A stretch of DNA of 19,845 bases from Clostridium sp. CAG:632 (GCA_000431515.1 HF991282.1:1-19845); one strand, 5' to 3'; positions 6,708 to 13,685 are shown, counted from the first letter of the stretch. The notes: generated by a model from the letters alone, not told the origin. Program-made: numbers and translations.

Positions 6708-8729
6708 TTATTTTGCTAAGATTCCAAGGATCTCATTGCTTCTGGCGATGAATTTCGTCATTGCTTCCGGCTCCAGCGGCTTATGTGCCAACATTGCCAG
6801 ATCGTATAACTGCTCACAGATGGTATTGGTATTTTCGCCATCCTCATGCTCCAGTACATATTGTACCAGTGCATTATTTGCATTTAAGATCAGTGTGATG
6901 CCGCTTGCTCCGCCAAACATGGCCGGATCAAAGCCTCCCATATTGTACATCTTCATCATATCCTGCATTCTCCGGCTATCCTCGGACTCGGTGATCATGG
7001 ATGATACATTGGCATTCTTCAGATGCTGTACCTTGACCTCCAGCTTGTCATTTCCCAGTGCCTTCCGGAAGGTCTCCGTCAGTTTCTCTGCATTCGCCTT
7101 TGCGGTCTCCTCATCTTCCTCGGTGTCAGCCACAAAATTATTCGACAGCTCGGAATCAATCCGCAGGAAATGTACATTCTGGTTCTTCTGCTCCAGATGT
7201 GTGATAAACGGTGTATCAATGTTGCTGGTCAGAAGGATCGCATCCATACCCTCTTCCTTAAACATATTGATATACTGGGACTGTTCCTTGGTATTTGTTA
7301 CATAGAATACCTGATTCTCATGCTTTTCCTTTGCCGCCTCCAGATATTCCGGCAGGGTTACATACTTGTCATCCAGATTCTTGAAGATAATGTAATCGGT
7401 CATCTTCTCATTGAACTTGTCGTCCCGCAGGCATCCGTACTTGATAAACGGACTGATGTCATCCCAGTACTTCTCATAGTTTTCCTTATCGGTCTTGCAC
7501 ATACCGGATAACTTATCTGCGACCTTCTTGGTAATATAATCCGAGATTTTCTTTACAAATCCATCATTCTGCAATGCACTTCTGGATACATTCAACGGCA
7601 GATCCGGACAATCGATCACACCCTTTAAGAGCAACAGGAACTCCGGAATTACCTCTTTAATATTATCCGCAACGAAGACCTGATTGTTATATAACTTGAT
7701 CTTGCCTTCTGCATTCTCTACTTCCAGATTGATCTTCGGGAAGTACAGGATACCCTTTAAGTTAAACGGATAATCCATGTTCAAGTGGATCCAGAACAAC
7801 GGTTCTCTGTAATCCATGAATACCTTCCGGTAGAACTCCTTATATTCCTCTTCGGTACAGTCATTCGGATGCTTTGTCCATAATGGCGTTGTATCGTTGA
7901 TTGGCTTCGGCTGCTTCTTCTCCGGCTTCTTGGCTTCCGGTTTCTCATCCTCTGTACCGTCTGTCAGTGCATCATCTGCCGGCTCTTCCGTGCTATCTTC
8001 TGTCTCCGCATTCTCTGCGCTGTCTGTCTCAACGGTCTCACCGTTCTCATCTATTACCTCCGGCTTCTCTTCCGGTTCCTCGGTCTCTTCCGGTGTGTCC
8101 GCATTGGTAAAATAAATCTCGATCGGCATGAAAGAACAGTACTTTTGGATAACCTCCTTAGCCCGGTATTCATTGGCAAACTCATAGCTGTCCTCATTCA
8201 GATACAATGTGATCACTGTACCACGATCCGTCTTATCACCCTTGGAAATCGTGTATTCGGTACCGTTATCACACTCCCAGTAAACAGGCTCTGCACCTTC
8301 TTTATAAGACAGGGTCTCAATTGTTACCTTATCTGCTACCATAAATGCAGAATAAAAGCCTAATCCGAAATGCCCGATGATCTGATCATCATTCGCCTTA
8401 TCCTTATACTTCTCCAGGAAATCTGCGGCTCCTGAAAATGCGATCTGACAGATATACTCATTTACCTCATCCTCTGTCATACCCAGACCATTATCAATGA
8501 ACTGAACCGTCTTATTCTCCGGGCTTACAACAACATCTACCCGGTAATGATTATCCTCCGGCTCTTCAAACTCACCTACCATGGATAACTTCTTTAATTT
8601 CGTAACGGCATCACAACCGTTGGAAATCAGTTCCCGGAAAAATATATCATGATCGGAATACAACCACTTCTTTATAATCGGGAAAATATTCTCGCTGTTA
8701 ATTGTTAAACTACCTTGCTTTGCTGCCAT
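6708..8729 (-). CDS. htpG: Molecular chaperone HtpG (Hsp90) with acidic linker
   Basis: This is the ATP-dependent cytosolic chaperone of the Hsp90 family, 673 residues from the chosen start. The GHKL ATPase domain shows ELISNGCDAV, DNGLGMTEDEV and GHFGLGFYSAFMVADKV. The middle domain carries the FWIHLNMDYPFNLKGILYFP region and the catalytic-loop arginine motif PLNVSRSALQ. Between these two domains, at about residues 208-278, is a strongly acidic linker rich in Glu, Thr, Pro and Asp that ends in a lysine-rich patch. Most bacterial HtpG lack such a linker and are near 620-630 residues, which accounts for the extra length. An ATG three codons upstream (8738) directly abuts the AAGGAG, which is too close. 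The ATG at 8729 has 9 bases of spacing. CIRCE and a consensus promoter precede it. Confidence 0.97.
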   Translation of the reverse strand: MAAKQGSLTINSENIFPIIKKWLYSDHDIFFRELISNGCDAVTKLKKLSMVGEFEEPEDNHYRVDVVVSPENKTVQFIDNGLGMTEDEVNEYICQIAFSGAADFLEKYKDKANDDQIIGHFGLGFYSAFMVADKVTIETLSYKEGAEPVYWECDNGTEYTISKGDKTDRGTVITLYLNEDSYEFANEYRAKEVIQKYCSFMPIEIYFTNADTPEETEEPEEKPEVIDENGETVETDSAENAETEDSTEEPADDALTDGTEDEKPEAKKPEKKQPKPINDTTPLWTKHPNDCTEEEYKEFYRKVFMDYREPLFWIHLNMDYPFNLKGILYFPKINLEVENAEGKIKLYNNQVFVADNIKEVIPEFLLLLKGVIDCPDLPLNVSRSALQNDGFVKKISDYITKKVADKLSGMCKTDKENYEKYWDDISPFIKYGCLRDDKFNEKMTDYIIFKNLDDKYVTLPEYLEAAKEKHENQVFYVTNTKEQSQYINMFKEEGMDAILLTSNIDTPFITHLEQKNQNVHFLRIDSELSNNFVADTEEDEETAKANAEKLTETFRKALGNDKLEVKVQHLKNANVSSMITESEDSRRMQDMMKMYNMGGFDPAMFGGASGITLILNANNALVQYVLEHEDGENTNTICEQLYDLAMLAHKPLEPEAMTKFIARSNEILGILAK

Positions 8730-8776
8730 TTCCAACATCTCCTTAAACTATAATTACTGATACAAAACTAATTACT

Positions 8777-8805
8777 ATAATAGCCTCTTAAAAATGGCTT
8801 GTCAA
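8777..8805 (-). promoter_or_regulatory. Sigma-A promoter of htpG
   Basis: On the minus strand TTGACA (8805-8800) is followed after exactly 17 bases by TATTAT (8782-8777). This is a near-consensus vegetative promoter about 48 bases from the start codon. The predicted start near 8770 gives a leader of about 40 bases. Confidence 0.85.
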
Positions 8806-8811
8806 TAGAAA

Positions 8812-8840
8812 ATTAGCACTCATTTGTAATGAGTGCTAAT
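8812..8840. promoter_or_regulatory. CIRCE element (HrcA operator) upstream of htpG
   Basis: TTAGCACTC-N9-GAGTGCTAA matches the CIRCE consensus at all 18 arm positions. The N9 spacer is itself ATT-TGT-AAT, so the palindrome extends to 13-bp arms around a 3-base centre. CIRCE is bound by the heat-shock repressor HrcA, which implies htpG is repressed by HrcA here. It lies 7 bp upstream of the -35 box, not over the start site. On the minus strand the hairpin is followed by TTTTC, so it might also weakly end the upstream gene's transcript. Confidence 0.95.
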
Positions 8841-8865
8841 AATTTATACTTTATTTATTTTATCT

Positions 8866-10314
8866 TTATAAATTCGGAATGTCATCATCCTGAACCGTCT
8901 CTACAGCCTCCACAGTCTCTGTTGCCGCAATTCCCAGCCGCTGCATCTGCGCCTCCCAGGCCGCCTCCCGTGCCTGCTGCTTCTGCTGTCTCTGCATCTC
9001 CTTCCGGCTCCGGGCTGCTTCTTTCTCCCGGCGTTTCTGTTCATCAACCAGCTTGAAATCCGACAGCTTCAGCCAATCCAGCAATCGCTGCCACTGATTC
9101 TCATATTCGGTACTGATGATCAACTCTACCTGATTATCCTCCGTCCGTATCTTGGTAAATCGGAATGTTTTCTGCATATAAAGCGTATCATGGTGAATGT
9201 TCAGCTCCGACAGCGGAATCTCCATTCTCTTTCGGAACGGTTTCAGCCGCACGATATATGGGTCTTTATCCTTCATTACCAACCAGAGCAGCTCCCGCTT
9301 CTTTATCTTCTTTGCCCGGTTCATGGAAAATACCGGTATCGCAAGCTCCGTATATGGATACAGCTTATGCCCCCTGCGCGGGAACTTCTTATGTACCAGC
9401 GGCGACATCTCATCCTTGTGCCAGATCTTCTTCCACAACGGTTTCACATATATATACATATAATAAGTGGATAGCGTTGACAGTTTCCCGAATAACAGGA
9501 TGCCCGCGATCATTAATATCACACTGACTGCCACACTGATATATGGACTGAATATCTGCAGCAGTATCAGGATCATATGTAACACACCCTTTACTGTCTC
9601 AATTATGACATTCATGCCCTTTATCGGAACTACCGCACCGATCAGCTCCACCGTATCAATGCACCCGTAAATGCAGACATATACAACCGCAGTAAAGATC
9701 GCAGACAGGATCGCCACGATCAGCGTCACTGCATAAGTAAACGGTGAAACATACTGGATATTCACATCCTGCGTAGCAGCCACTACCTGCGTTGTTGCCA
9801 GTGGCAGAAGCGAAAGCCCTACCGTAACGATCATGCCGCCCCACTGCTCAATATTATCCAGCGTTGCTTTTGAGAACATCTTAGATGCCGATGTGGAATG
9901 TATCACATACATGGCAATCGCAACAATCGTCAGGATCACCGCTGCCGTCGGATTGGCAATCGGCAGATCCGATATCGTCTTGACGATCGGGATTCCATTC
10001 AGAAATTCTCCTGCCCGGATCAGCCAATCTGCTTCCGGGAAATACACCTCTGCCCGCTCTACCATTCCGAGAATGGACAATGCTGCCAGGGTTGCTGTCG
10101 GATTGACAGATGCTGTTACTGTTGTAGAAAACACTCCCGCATATGTCTCCAGATTCTCTCCGAGTGTTGTATTTACTGCAATCTCTGCATCCGATGCCGA
10201 ATGTACAATACTTCCCCGAAACTGCAGAACCGCTGTCGTTATCATTACTGTTAATATGGTAATAAACATCAGAATCTGTTTTCGATTCCACTGATACCAT
10301 TCTTTTCCATTCAT
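8866..10314 (-). CDS. Unrecognised polytopic membrane protein with cytoplasmic coiled-coil tail
   Basis: I do not recognise this 482-residue protein. Visible parts are a signal-anchor-like first helix (residues 14-32), a segment with SVNPTATLAALSILG (about 70-85), and further hydrophobic helices near 120-142, 157-180, 190-222 and 235-285, giving five to seven spans. A basic cytoplasmic stretch follows, then about residues 338-415 form a beta-rich segment ending in WQRLLDWLKL that could be a PH-like fold. A highly charged coiled coil comes next (about 418-458, runs of K, R, E and Q), then an acidic end (VQDDDIPNL). The N-terminal part loosely recalls DUF4126 membrane proteins, which I cannot confirm. 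It is 18 bases downstream of the cysteine-cluster gene, with GGAG sites in that gap, so the two are an operon. Confidence 0.85.
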   Translation of the reverse strand: MNGKEWYQWNRKQILMFITILTVMITTAVLQFRGSIVHSASDAEIAVNTTLGENLETYAGVFSTTVTASVNPTATLAALSILGMVERAEVYFPEADWLIRAGEFLNGIPIVKTISDLPIANPTAAVILTIVAIAMYVIHSTSASKMFSKATLDNIEQWGGMIVTVGLSLLPLATTQVVAATQDVNIQYVSPFTYAVTLIVAILSAIFTAVVYVCIYGCIDTVELIGAVVPIKGMNVIIETVKGVLHMILILLQIFSPYISVAVSVILMIAGILLFGKLSTLSTYYMYIYVKPLWKKIWHKDEMSPLVHKKFPRRGHKLYPYTELAIPVFSMNRAKKIKKRELLWLVMKDKDPYIVRLKPFRKRMEIPLSELNIHHDTLYMQKTFRFTKIRTEDNQVELIISTEYENQWQRLLDWLKLSDFKLVDEQKRREKEAARSRKEMQRQQKQQAREAAWEAQMQRLGIAATETVEAVETVQDDDIPNL

Positions 10315-10332
10315 ATTAATCGCTCTCCTCTC

Positions 10333-10983
10333 CTAAAACAATGCCTTTCGTGCCTCAAACTGCCGGTAGAAATCCTGATCCGGCTGATATGGTGTGAAAT
10401 AGAATACAGTAAGAATCCGAAGGTTCTGCTGCCGGAGCTCCTCTCCCTGCAACAGACCTTTTTTTATCTGTGTCTGATATTCCTTCAGAAAATCATGCCA
10501 CTCCAGAATAAAAGCCTCATACCGGCTTAAGTCCGGTGTATCCAGCCATTGCTTTATCTTTACCTTTGTTTTTTGCTGAGCCTTACATTCATGTACCTGA
10601 AGGAAATATCGGAACCCATCCTCTTCATACAATCTGCCAAGCGGAAATAACCGACAGATGCCTGGACGGAATGCGTGGATCGTACATCTTCCCTGTGTAT
10701 CCAGGTAGCCACATGCCTCTTCTGTGCCCTGCATCTTAAGATTCGGCAGGATCACACCATCCACTACATGAAGCTCCACAGACTGAGCCATCAATTCTTC
10801 CATTGTTACATGAAGTCCGGATGCCATACGATATATATCATATGGATCCAGCACGATTGACTCTCCCATACCGTGACAACAGGCCGAACATCCCTTGCAA
10901 TCATTGCAACCCGCCTTTACCATATCGTTTTTCGTATATAATCTGCCATCTGTCCGCTCAGATAAGTCCCAGTTTCGCTCCAT
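10333..10983 (-). CDS. YkgJ-type cysteine cluster protein
   Basis: This 216-residue cytoplasmic protein belongs to the YkgJ/UPF0153 cysteine-cluster family, thought to bind zinc or iron (possibly an iron-sulfur centre). The N-terminal cluster is C26-x2-C29-x2-C32-x2-C35-C36 (CNDCKGCSACC), followed by CGYLDTQGRCTIHAFRPGIC (C91, C100, C110) with the family's RP-x-x-CRLFPLG motif, and a further C133. The biochemical role of the family is unsettled. The ATG has AAAGGGA about 10 bases upstream. The gene leads a two-gene operon with the polytopic membrane protein. Its promoter region carries tandem direct repeats and a leader palindrome. Confidence 0.88.
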   Translation of the reverse strand: MERNWDLSERTDGRLYTKNDMVKAGCNDCKGCSACCHGMGESIVLDPYDIYRMASGLHVTMEELMAQSVELHVVDGVILPNLKMQGTEEACGYLDTQGRCTIHAFRPGICRLFPLGRLYEEDGFRYFLQVHECKAQQKTKVKIKQWLDTPDLSRYEAFILEWHDFLKEYQTQIKKGLLQGEELRQQNLRILTVFYFTPYQPDQDFYRQFEARKALF

Positions 10984-11004
10984 ATCATCTATTCCCTTTC
11001 TATT

Positions 11005-11025
11005 TTTGATTTCACATAAATCAAA
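11005..11025. repeat. 8-bp palindrome in leader of the cysteine-cluster operon
   Basis: TTTGATTT and AAATCAAA flank a 5-base centre (CACAT). It lies between the predicted start site (about 11033) and the ribosome site of the minus-strand gene, a position suited to a repressor operator. As RNA it is an AT-rich, weak hairpin. Confidence 0.4.
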
Positions 11026-11039
11026 CCATTGCAGTCCTT

Positions 11040-11068
11040 ATTTTATGGCGTTTTCTCGCTTTTTCCAA
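11040..11068 (-). promoter_or_regulatory. Predicted promoter of the cysteine-cluster operon
   Basis: On the minus strand TTGGAA (11068-11063) and TAAAAT (11045-11040) are separated by 17 bases, giving a start near 11033 and a 50-base leader. The -10 matches 5 of 6 and the -35 only 4 of 6, which fits an activated promoter. The direct repeats end 12 bp upstream of the -35. Confidence 0.5.
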
Positions 11069-11080
11069 GTTTTCATCCCG

Positions 11081-11111
11081 TTGTTTCACGATTTTCGTTC
11101 CATTGTTTCAC
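11081..11111. promoter_or_regulatory. Tandem 9-bp direct repeats, candidate LytTR-regulator site
   Basis: TTGTTTCAC occurs identically at 11081-11089 and 11103-11111, so start-to-start distance is 22 bp with a 13-bp spacer. On the minus strand it reads GTGAAACAA twice, just upstream of the predicted -35. LytTR response regulators of the AgrA/ComE type bind two 9-bp direct repeats with a 12-13 bp spacer in this position. The repeat sequence differs from the AgrA consensus, so binding is inferred from geometry only. Confidence 0.5.
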
Positions 11112-11165
11112 ATAATTCAAATCAATATTCCTTTAAATAATTGTCTTTACCAGCCCTGTTTATCA

Positions 11166-11178
11166 CATTGTTTCAATG
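11166..11178. repeat. Third copy of the CATTGTTTCA motif
   Basis: CATTGTTTCA at 11166-11175 repeats the ten bases at 11101-11110 and lies 65 bp from that copy, about three times the 22-bp repeat spacing. Together with the next bases it forms a small palindrome, CATTG-TTT-CAATG. It may be an auxiliary binding site. Confidence 0.35.
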
Positions 11179-11277
11179 ATATTTGGCTTTCGTTATGCTT
11201 GTCCGATCAACTATTTATATTCTTTTTTATTATACTACATTCCATTTTTTTCACAACCGTAAAAAACCCGTTCAAAC

Positions 11278-11327
11278 AAAAAAAAGAAGTGTTCCAAGCT
11301 GTCACTCCCACAGGACTTTGAAACACT
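11278..11327 (-). terminator. Intrinsic terminator of a minus-strand transcript
   Basis: On the minus strand AGTGTTTCAA pairs with TTGGAACACT (10 bp, one T-G wobble) around an inner CTGT/ACAG stem, and TC followed by eight T residues comes directly after. No annotated minus-strand gene ends here, so it implies a separate short transcript. Confidence 0.8.
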
Positions 11328-11418
11328 CCTTAACATCTAATAAACGTACACAAATAACTCCGTTGGTCCTCCCTCATTTTATCCCGATACTCTTAACTCA
11401 CACATAATTCTTCCGTAC
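11278..11418 (-). ncRNA. Candidate 140-nt small RNA or micro-peptide transcript
   Basis: A promoter-like pair (11453-11425) and a strong terminator (11327-11278) define an isolated minus-strand unit of about 140 nt. It contains no ordinary gene. Two tiny ORFs lie in tandem: an 8-residue frame (MCELRVSG) with GGAAG 4 bases upstream, and after TAA and two bases a 15-residue frame (11377-11330, MREDQRSYLCTFIRC) with two cysteines. It could be a regulatory RNA, an attenuator-like leader, or a peptide message for the adjacent sensor kinase. I do not recognise it as any known RNA family. Confidence 0.4.
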
Positions 11419-11424
11419 ATTATC

Positions 11425-11453
11425 ATTATAGGAGGTCTCTGCCTCTCATACAA
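11425..11453 (-). promoter_or_regulatory. Promoter of the minus-strand small transcript
   Basis: On the minus strand TTGTAT (11453-11448) is followed after 17 bases by a perfect TATAAT (11430-11425), predicting a start near 11418. The -35 matches only 3 of 6 bases. Confidence 0.5.
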
Positions 11454-11502
11454 GATTTTGGCATCAAATGATATTTTTTTGGCTGCAACTGACTTTTTTT
11501 TC

Positions 11503-11531
11503 TTTTGTTTCTTTATCGTTTCTGTTATAAT
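11503..11531 (+). promoter_or_regulatory. Probable promoter of the two-component operon
   Basis: A perfect TATAAT at 11526-11531 precedes the response-regulator gene by about 105 bases. The -35 region (TTTTGT at 17-bp spacing) is poor, which fits an activated promoter. Within it are TTGTTTC (11505-11511) and TCGTTTC (11516-11522), spaced 11 bp and resembling the direct-repeat core upstream of the divergent operon, which suggests autoregulation. A second TATAAT at 11553-11558 also lacks a good -35. Confidence 0.4.
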
Positions 11532-11636
11532 ATCTAGGAATAGATTTCGCTATATAATATGGTTTGTTTTGCGTATTTTATTTTCATAGATTTATAAATT
11601 ATTTTACCACAAGATAAATGGAGATTTAGGGACGAT

Positions 11637-12356
11637 ATGCGTGTTGCTATTGTAGATGATTCAATTTCAGATCGTAATATCCTAACCACCCTTCTACCGG
11701 GGTGTTTATCAGAAATCGGCTTTCAGGTTGCATGTCTGGACTGTTATCTGAACGGAAATGATTTTCTGAAAACCTTTCACCCGGGTCAATATGATATTAT
11801 TTTTTTAGATATCTATATGACAGGACTGAACGGAATCGAAACAGCCCGGAGCATTCGTGAATCGGATACAGCTGCAAAAATCATTTTTATTACGACCAGC
11901 AACGATTTTGCGGCAGAAAGCTACTCTGTACGGGCAGATTACTATTTTCTGAAACCATATACCAGAGAACAGCTCCTGCAGGTATTAAATACGATCCATC
12001 TACAGGAACTGGAACAACAGCGCCTGCTTCTGCTTCCGGATCAGTCATACGTACCGGTGCATTCCATCTTATATACCTATTATCATGGGCATTATGAAAC
12101 ATTATGTCTGACTGACAAACGTGAGATTCGGATCCGTACCAGTCATACCGAGTTCTCAGAATTATTGCAGCCATTCGTTTATTTCATTTCCTGCAACAAA
12201 GGAATGATCGTTAATATGGAACATGTACAGGCATTAACGCCGGATGCATTCCTGCTTCCGGACAATATCTGTATCCCGATCAGCCGCAGGCGTTATCCTG
12301 CTATTCAGGCCGCCTATTCAGACTTTTTAATCACTACTACCCGTGAGAGGAATTAA
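11637..12356 (+). CDS. LytTR-family response regulator (AgrA-like)
   Basis: This 239-residue DNA-binding response regulator has a CheY-like receiver (residues 1-122) with acidic pocket D7/D8, phospho-acceptor D58 in YDIIFLDIYMTG, switch residues T86/T87 and K106 in FLKPY. The C-terminal LytTR domain (about 135-235) has the expected FISCNKGMIVNMEHVQAL and ICIPISRRRY blocks. Such proteins bind paired 9-bp direct repeats and activate weak promoters, often in peptide quorum-sensing, bacteriocin or competence circuits. A short AGGGA site precedes the ATG. The sensor kinase gene follows after three bases. Likely targets are its own promoter and the divergent cysteine-cluster operon with its tandem repeats. 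Confidence 0.95.
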   Translation: MRVAIVDDSISDRNILTTLLPGCLSEIGFQVACLDCYLNGNDFLKTFHPGQYDIIFLDIYMTGLNGIETARSIRESDTAAKIIFITTSNDFAAESYSVRADYYFLKPYTREQLLQVLNTIHLQELEQQRLLLLPDQSYVPVHSILYTYYHGHYETLCLTDKREIRIRTSHTEFSELLQPFVYFISCNKGMIVNMEHVQALTPDAFLLPDNICIPISRRRYPAIQAAYSDFLITTTRERN

Positions 12357-12359
12357 CTT

Positions 12360-13685
12360 ATGGTTACACCGTTTCGTTTGTTTGAGATTATTTTATATGC
12401 ACTTATTAATTATCTGCCTTATCTGCTCCTCGCATTATATCCGTTCTGGGATTATCGGCGTTTTTCCAAGCCGGCTACCATTCTGCTGATCATATTGCTT
12501 ACGATCCTGCAGCTGGGACTCACCCTCATGAATACCTTTCATCTGGGGCCAGGCGCATCGGTACTCTCGCTGATCAGTACCGGAAGTTATGCCCTGTTCT
12601 ATTTTCTGGCTATCCGCGAGAAGCCCGGAAAATTGTTGTTTGTACTCCTGATGGTTTCCAATGTTGCAAATCTCGTCGTTGTCGCAGGAAAATGTCTGGA
12701 AGGATTCCTGTTTCCGGCAAATGCCATACTGCAGAATTGTTGGACTTTCTCGCTGACCTCCTGCCTTATACTGCTCTTTGTCCTTCCGGCTATGGTTTTG
12801 TTTTTTAAGAATTGCCTGAAAAAAGCAGTTACCCTTCATACTCAGGAGCACATCTGGCGTTATCTATGGCTGATTCCAACCGTGTTTTATCTGTTTTGGT
12901 ATTATAATCTATATTTCACTCCATTAACCTCACTGGAATGGGCATTAAAGCCTATGAATACTCTGTTTACTCTTCTGGTAAATCTGGGTTCCATTCTTTT
13001 TTATTATATTATTGTCCGCATGATCCAGCAGTCCCAGCATAATCTGCAGCTGGTAGAATTAAATCATCAGTTAAACTTACAGACCTTGCAGTATGCGAAT
13101 CTGCAGGAGCGTATGGAGGAGACCCGGCGGATCCGGCATGATCTTCGTCAACATATGAATACGCTTTACCTGCTTGCAGAAGAAGGGCGCTATAGTGAGC
13201 TGCAGAGTTATCTGCAGAATTATCAGAAGACGTCCCCACTTGAACGCCCCCTTGTTTTCTGTGAGAATCTCCCATTGAACGCTCTGCTCAGTCACTATGC
13301 CGGCATCTTTCAATCCGAGCATATACCATATGAATATCATATTACCATCCCGGCCAGGCTGCCTGTCTCCGCAGCCGATATCACAGTCCTTCTCGGCAAT
13401 CTGCTTGAGAATGCTATGGACGGATGCCTGACCCTGCCGGAAACAGAGCAACGGCTGATCACATTAACCATCGCTATGCCTAATGAACATGCCATGGTAA
13501 TTACTATTGCCAATCCCTACCGGGAAGAGCTCCGCCAAGAACATGGACAGTTTCTGTCTACCAAGCATAGTGGATATGGCATTGGAACAGAGTCCGTCCG
13601 CTACATTGTAAAACAATATAACGGAACCGTTGTCTTTAAAACAGAAGGACAGCTTTTCCATGTATCCTGTGTGTTACATATCTAA
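12360..13685 (+). CDS. GHKL-type sensor histidine kinase (AgrC-like)
   Basis: This 441-residue membrane kinase has about six N-terminal helices (residues 5-220), the usual sensor of AgrC/ComD-type receptors, then a coiled-coil linker rich in Gln, Leu and Asn (225-250). The H-box is RRIRHDLRQHMN with phospho-acceptor H260. The ATP-binding domain has the N-box LLGNLLENAMDG (N351) and G-box HSGYGIGTES (from G405). The DHp helix is short and the ATPase is the HATPase_c_5 type that pairs with LytTR regulators. It starts three bases after the regulator's stop, with AGAGGA in the regulator's last codons. No agrB-like protease or obvious agrD precursor is encoded within the window, so its signal is unknown. 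Confidence 0.93.
   Translation: MVTPFRLFEIILYALINYLPYLLLALYPFWDYRRFSKPATILLIILLTILQLGLTLMNTFHLGPGASVLSLISTGSYALFYFLAIREKPGKLLFVLLMVSNVANLVVVAGKCLEGFLFPANAILQNCWTFSLTSCLILLFVLPAMVLFFKNCLKKAVTLHTQEHIWRYLWLIPTVFYLFWYYNLYFTPLTSLEWALKPMNTLFTLLVNLGSILFYYIIVRMIQQSQHNLQLVELNHQLNLQTLQYANLQERMEETRRIRHDLRQHMNTLYLLAEEGRYSELQSYLQNYQKTSPLERPLVFCENLPLNALLSHYAGIFQSEHIPYEYHITIPARLPVSAADITVLLGNLLENAMDGCLTLPETEQRLITLTIAMPNEHAMVITIANPYREELRQEHGQFLSTKHSGYGIGTESVRYIVKQYNGTVVFKTEGQLFHVSCVLHI

Larger units (their letters stand above)
10984..11636. other. 653-bp regulatory intergenic region
   Basis: This AT-rich gap between the divergent cysteine-cluster operon and the two-component genes has no long credible ORF. 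It contains two outward promoters, a third minus-strand promoter paired with its own terminator, tandem and isolated copies of a TTGTTTCA motif, and a leader palindrome, each listed separately. The gap is much larger than any other here. Confidence 0.7.

Noticed and set aside
6619..7305. 228-residue + strand ORF opposite htpG
   Set aside because: It is antisense to the conserved C-terminal half of htpG, has no ribosome site and a Ser/Phe/Cys-rich composition expected from the reverse of that gene.
7897..8115. Ser-rich + strand ORF resembling a low-complexity secreted peptide
   Set aside because: It is the reverse complement of the acidic HtpG linker; the Ser repeats come from Glu/Asp/Thr codons read backwards.
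11081..11178. TTGTTTCA copies considered as a CRISPR remnant
   Set aside because: Units are only 9-10 bp, with unequal spacing between pairs and no cas genes; a transcription-factor site fits better.
11429..11636. + strand AGGAGGT at 11430 as the ribosome site of a small gene
   Set aside because: No start codon at a usable distance opens a meaningful frame: the CTG frame ends after ten codons and the TTG is over 20 bases away. The sequence is better explained as the reverse of the minus-strand promoter spacer.
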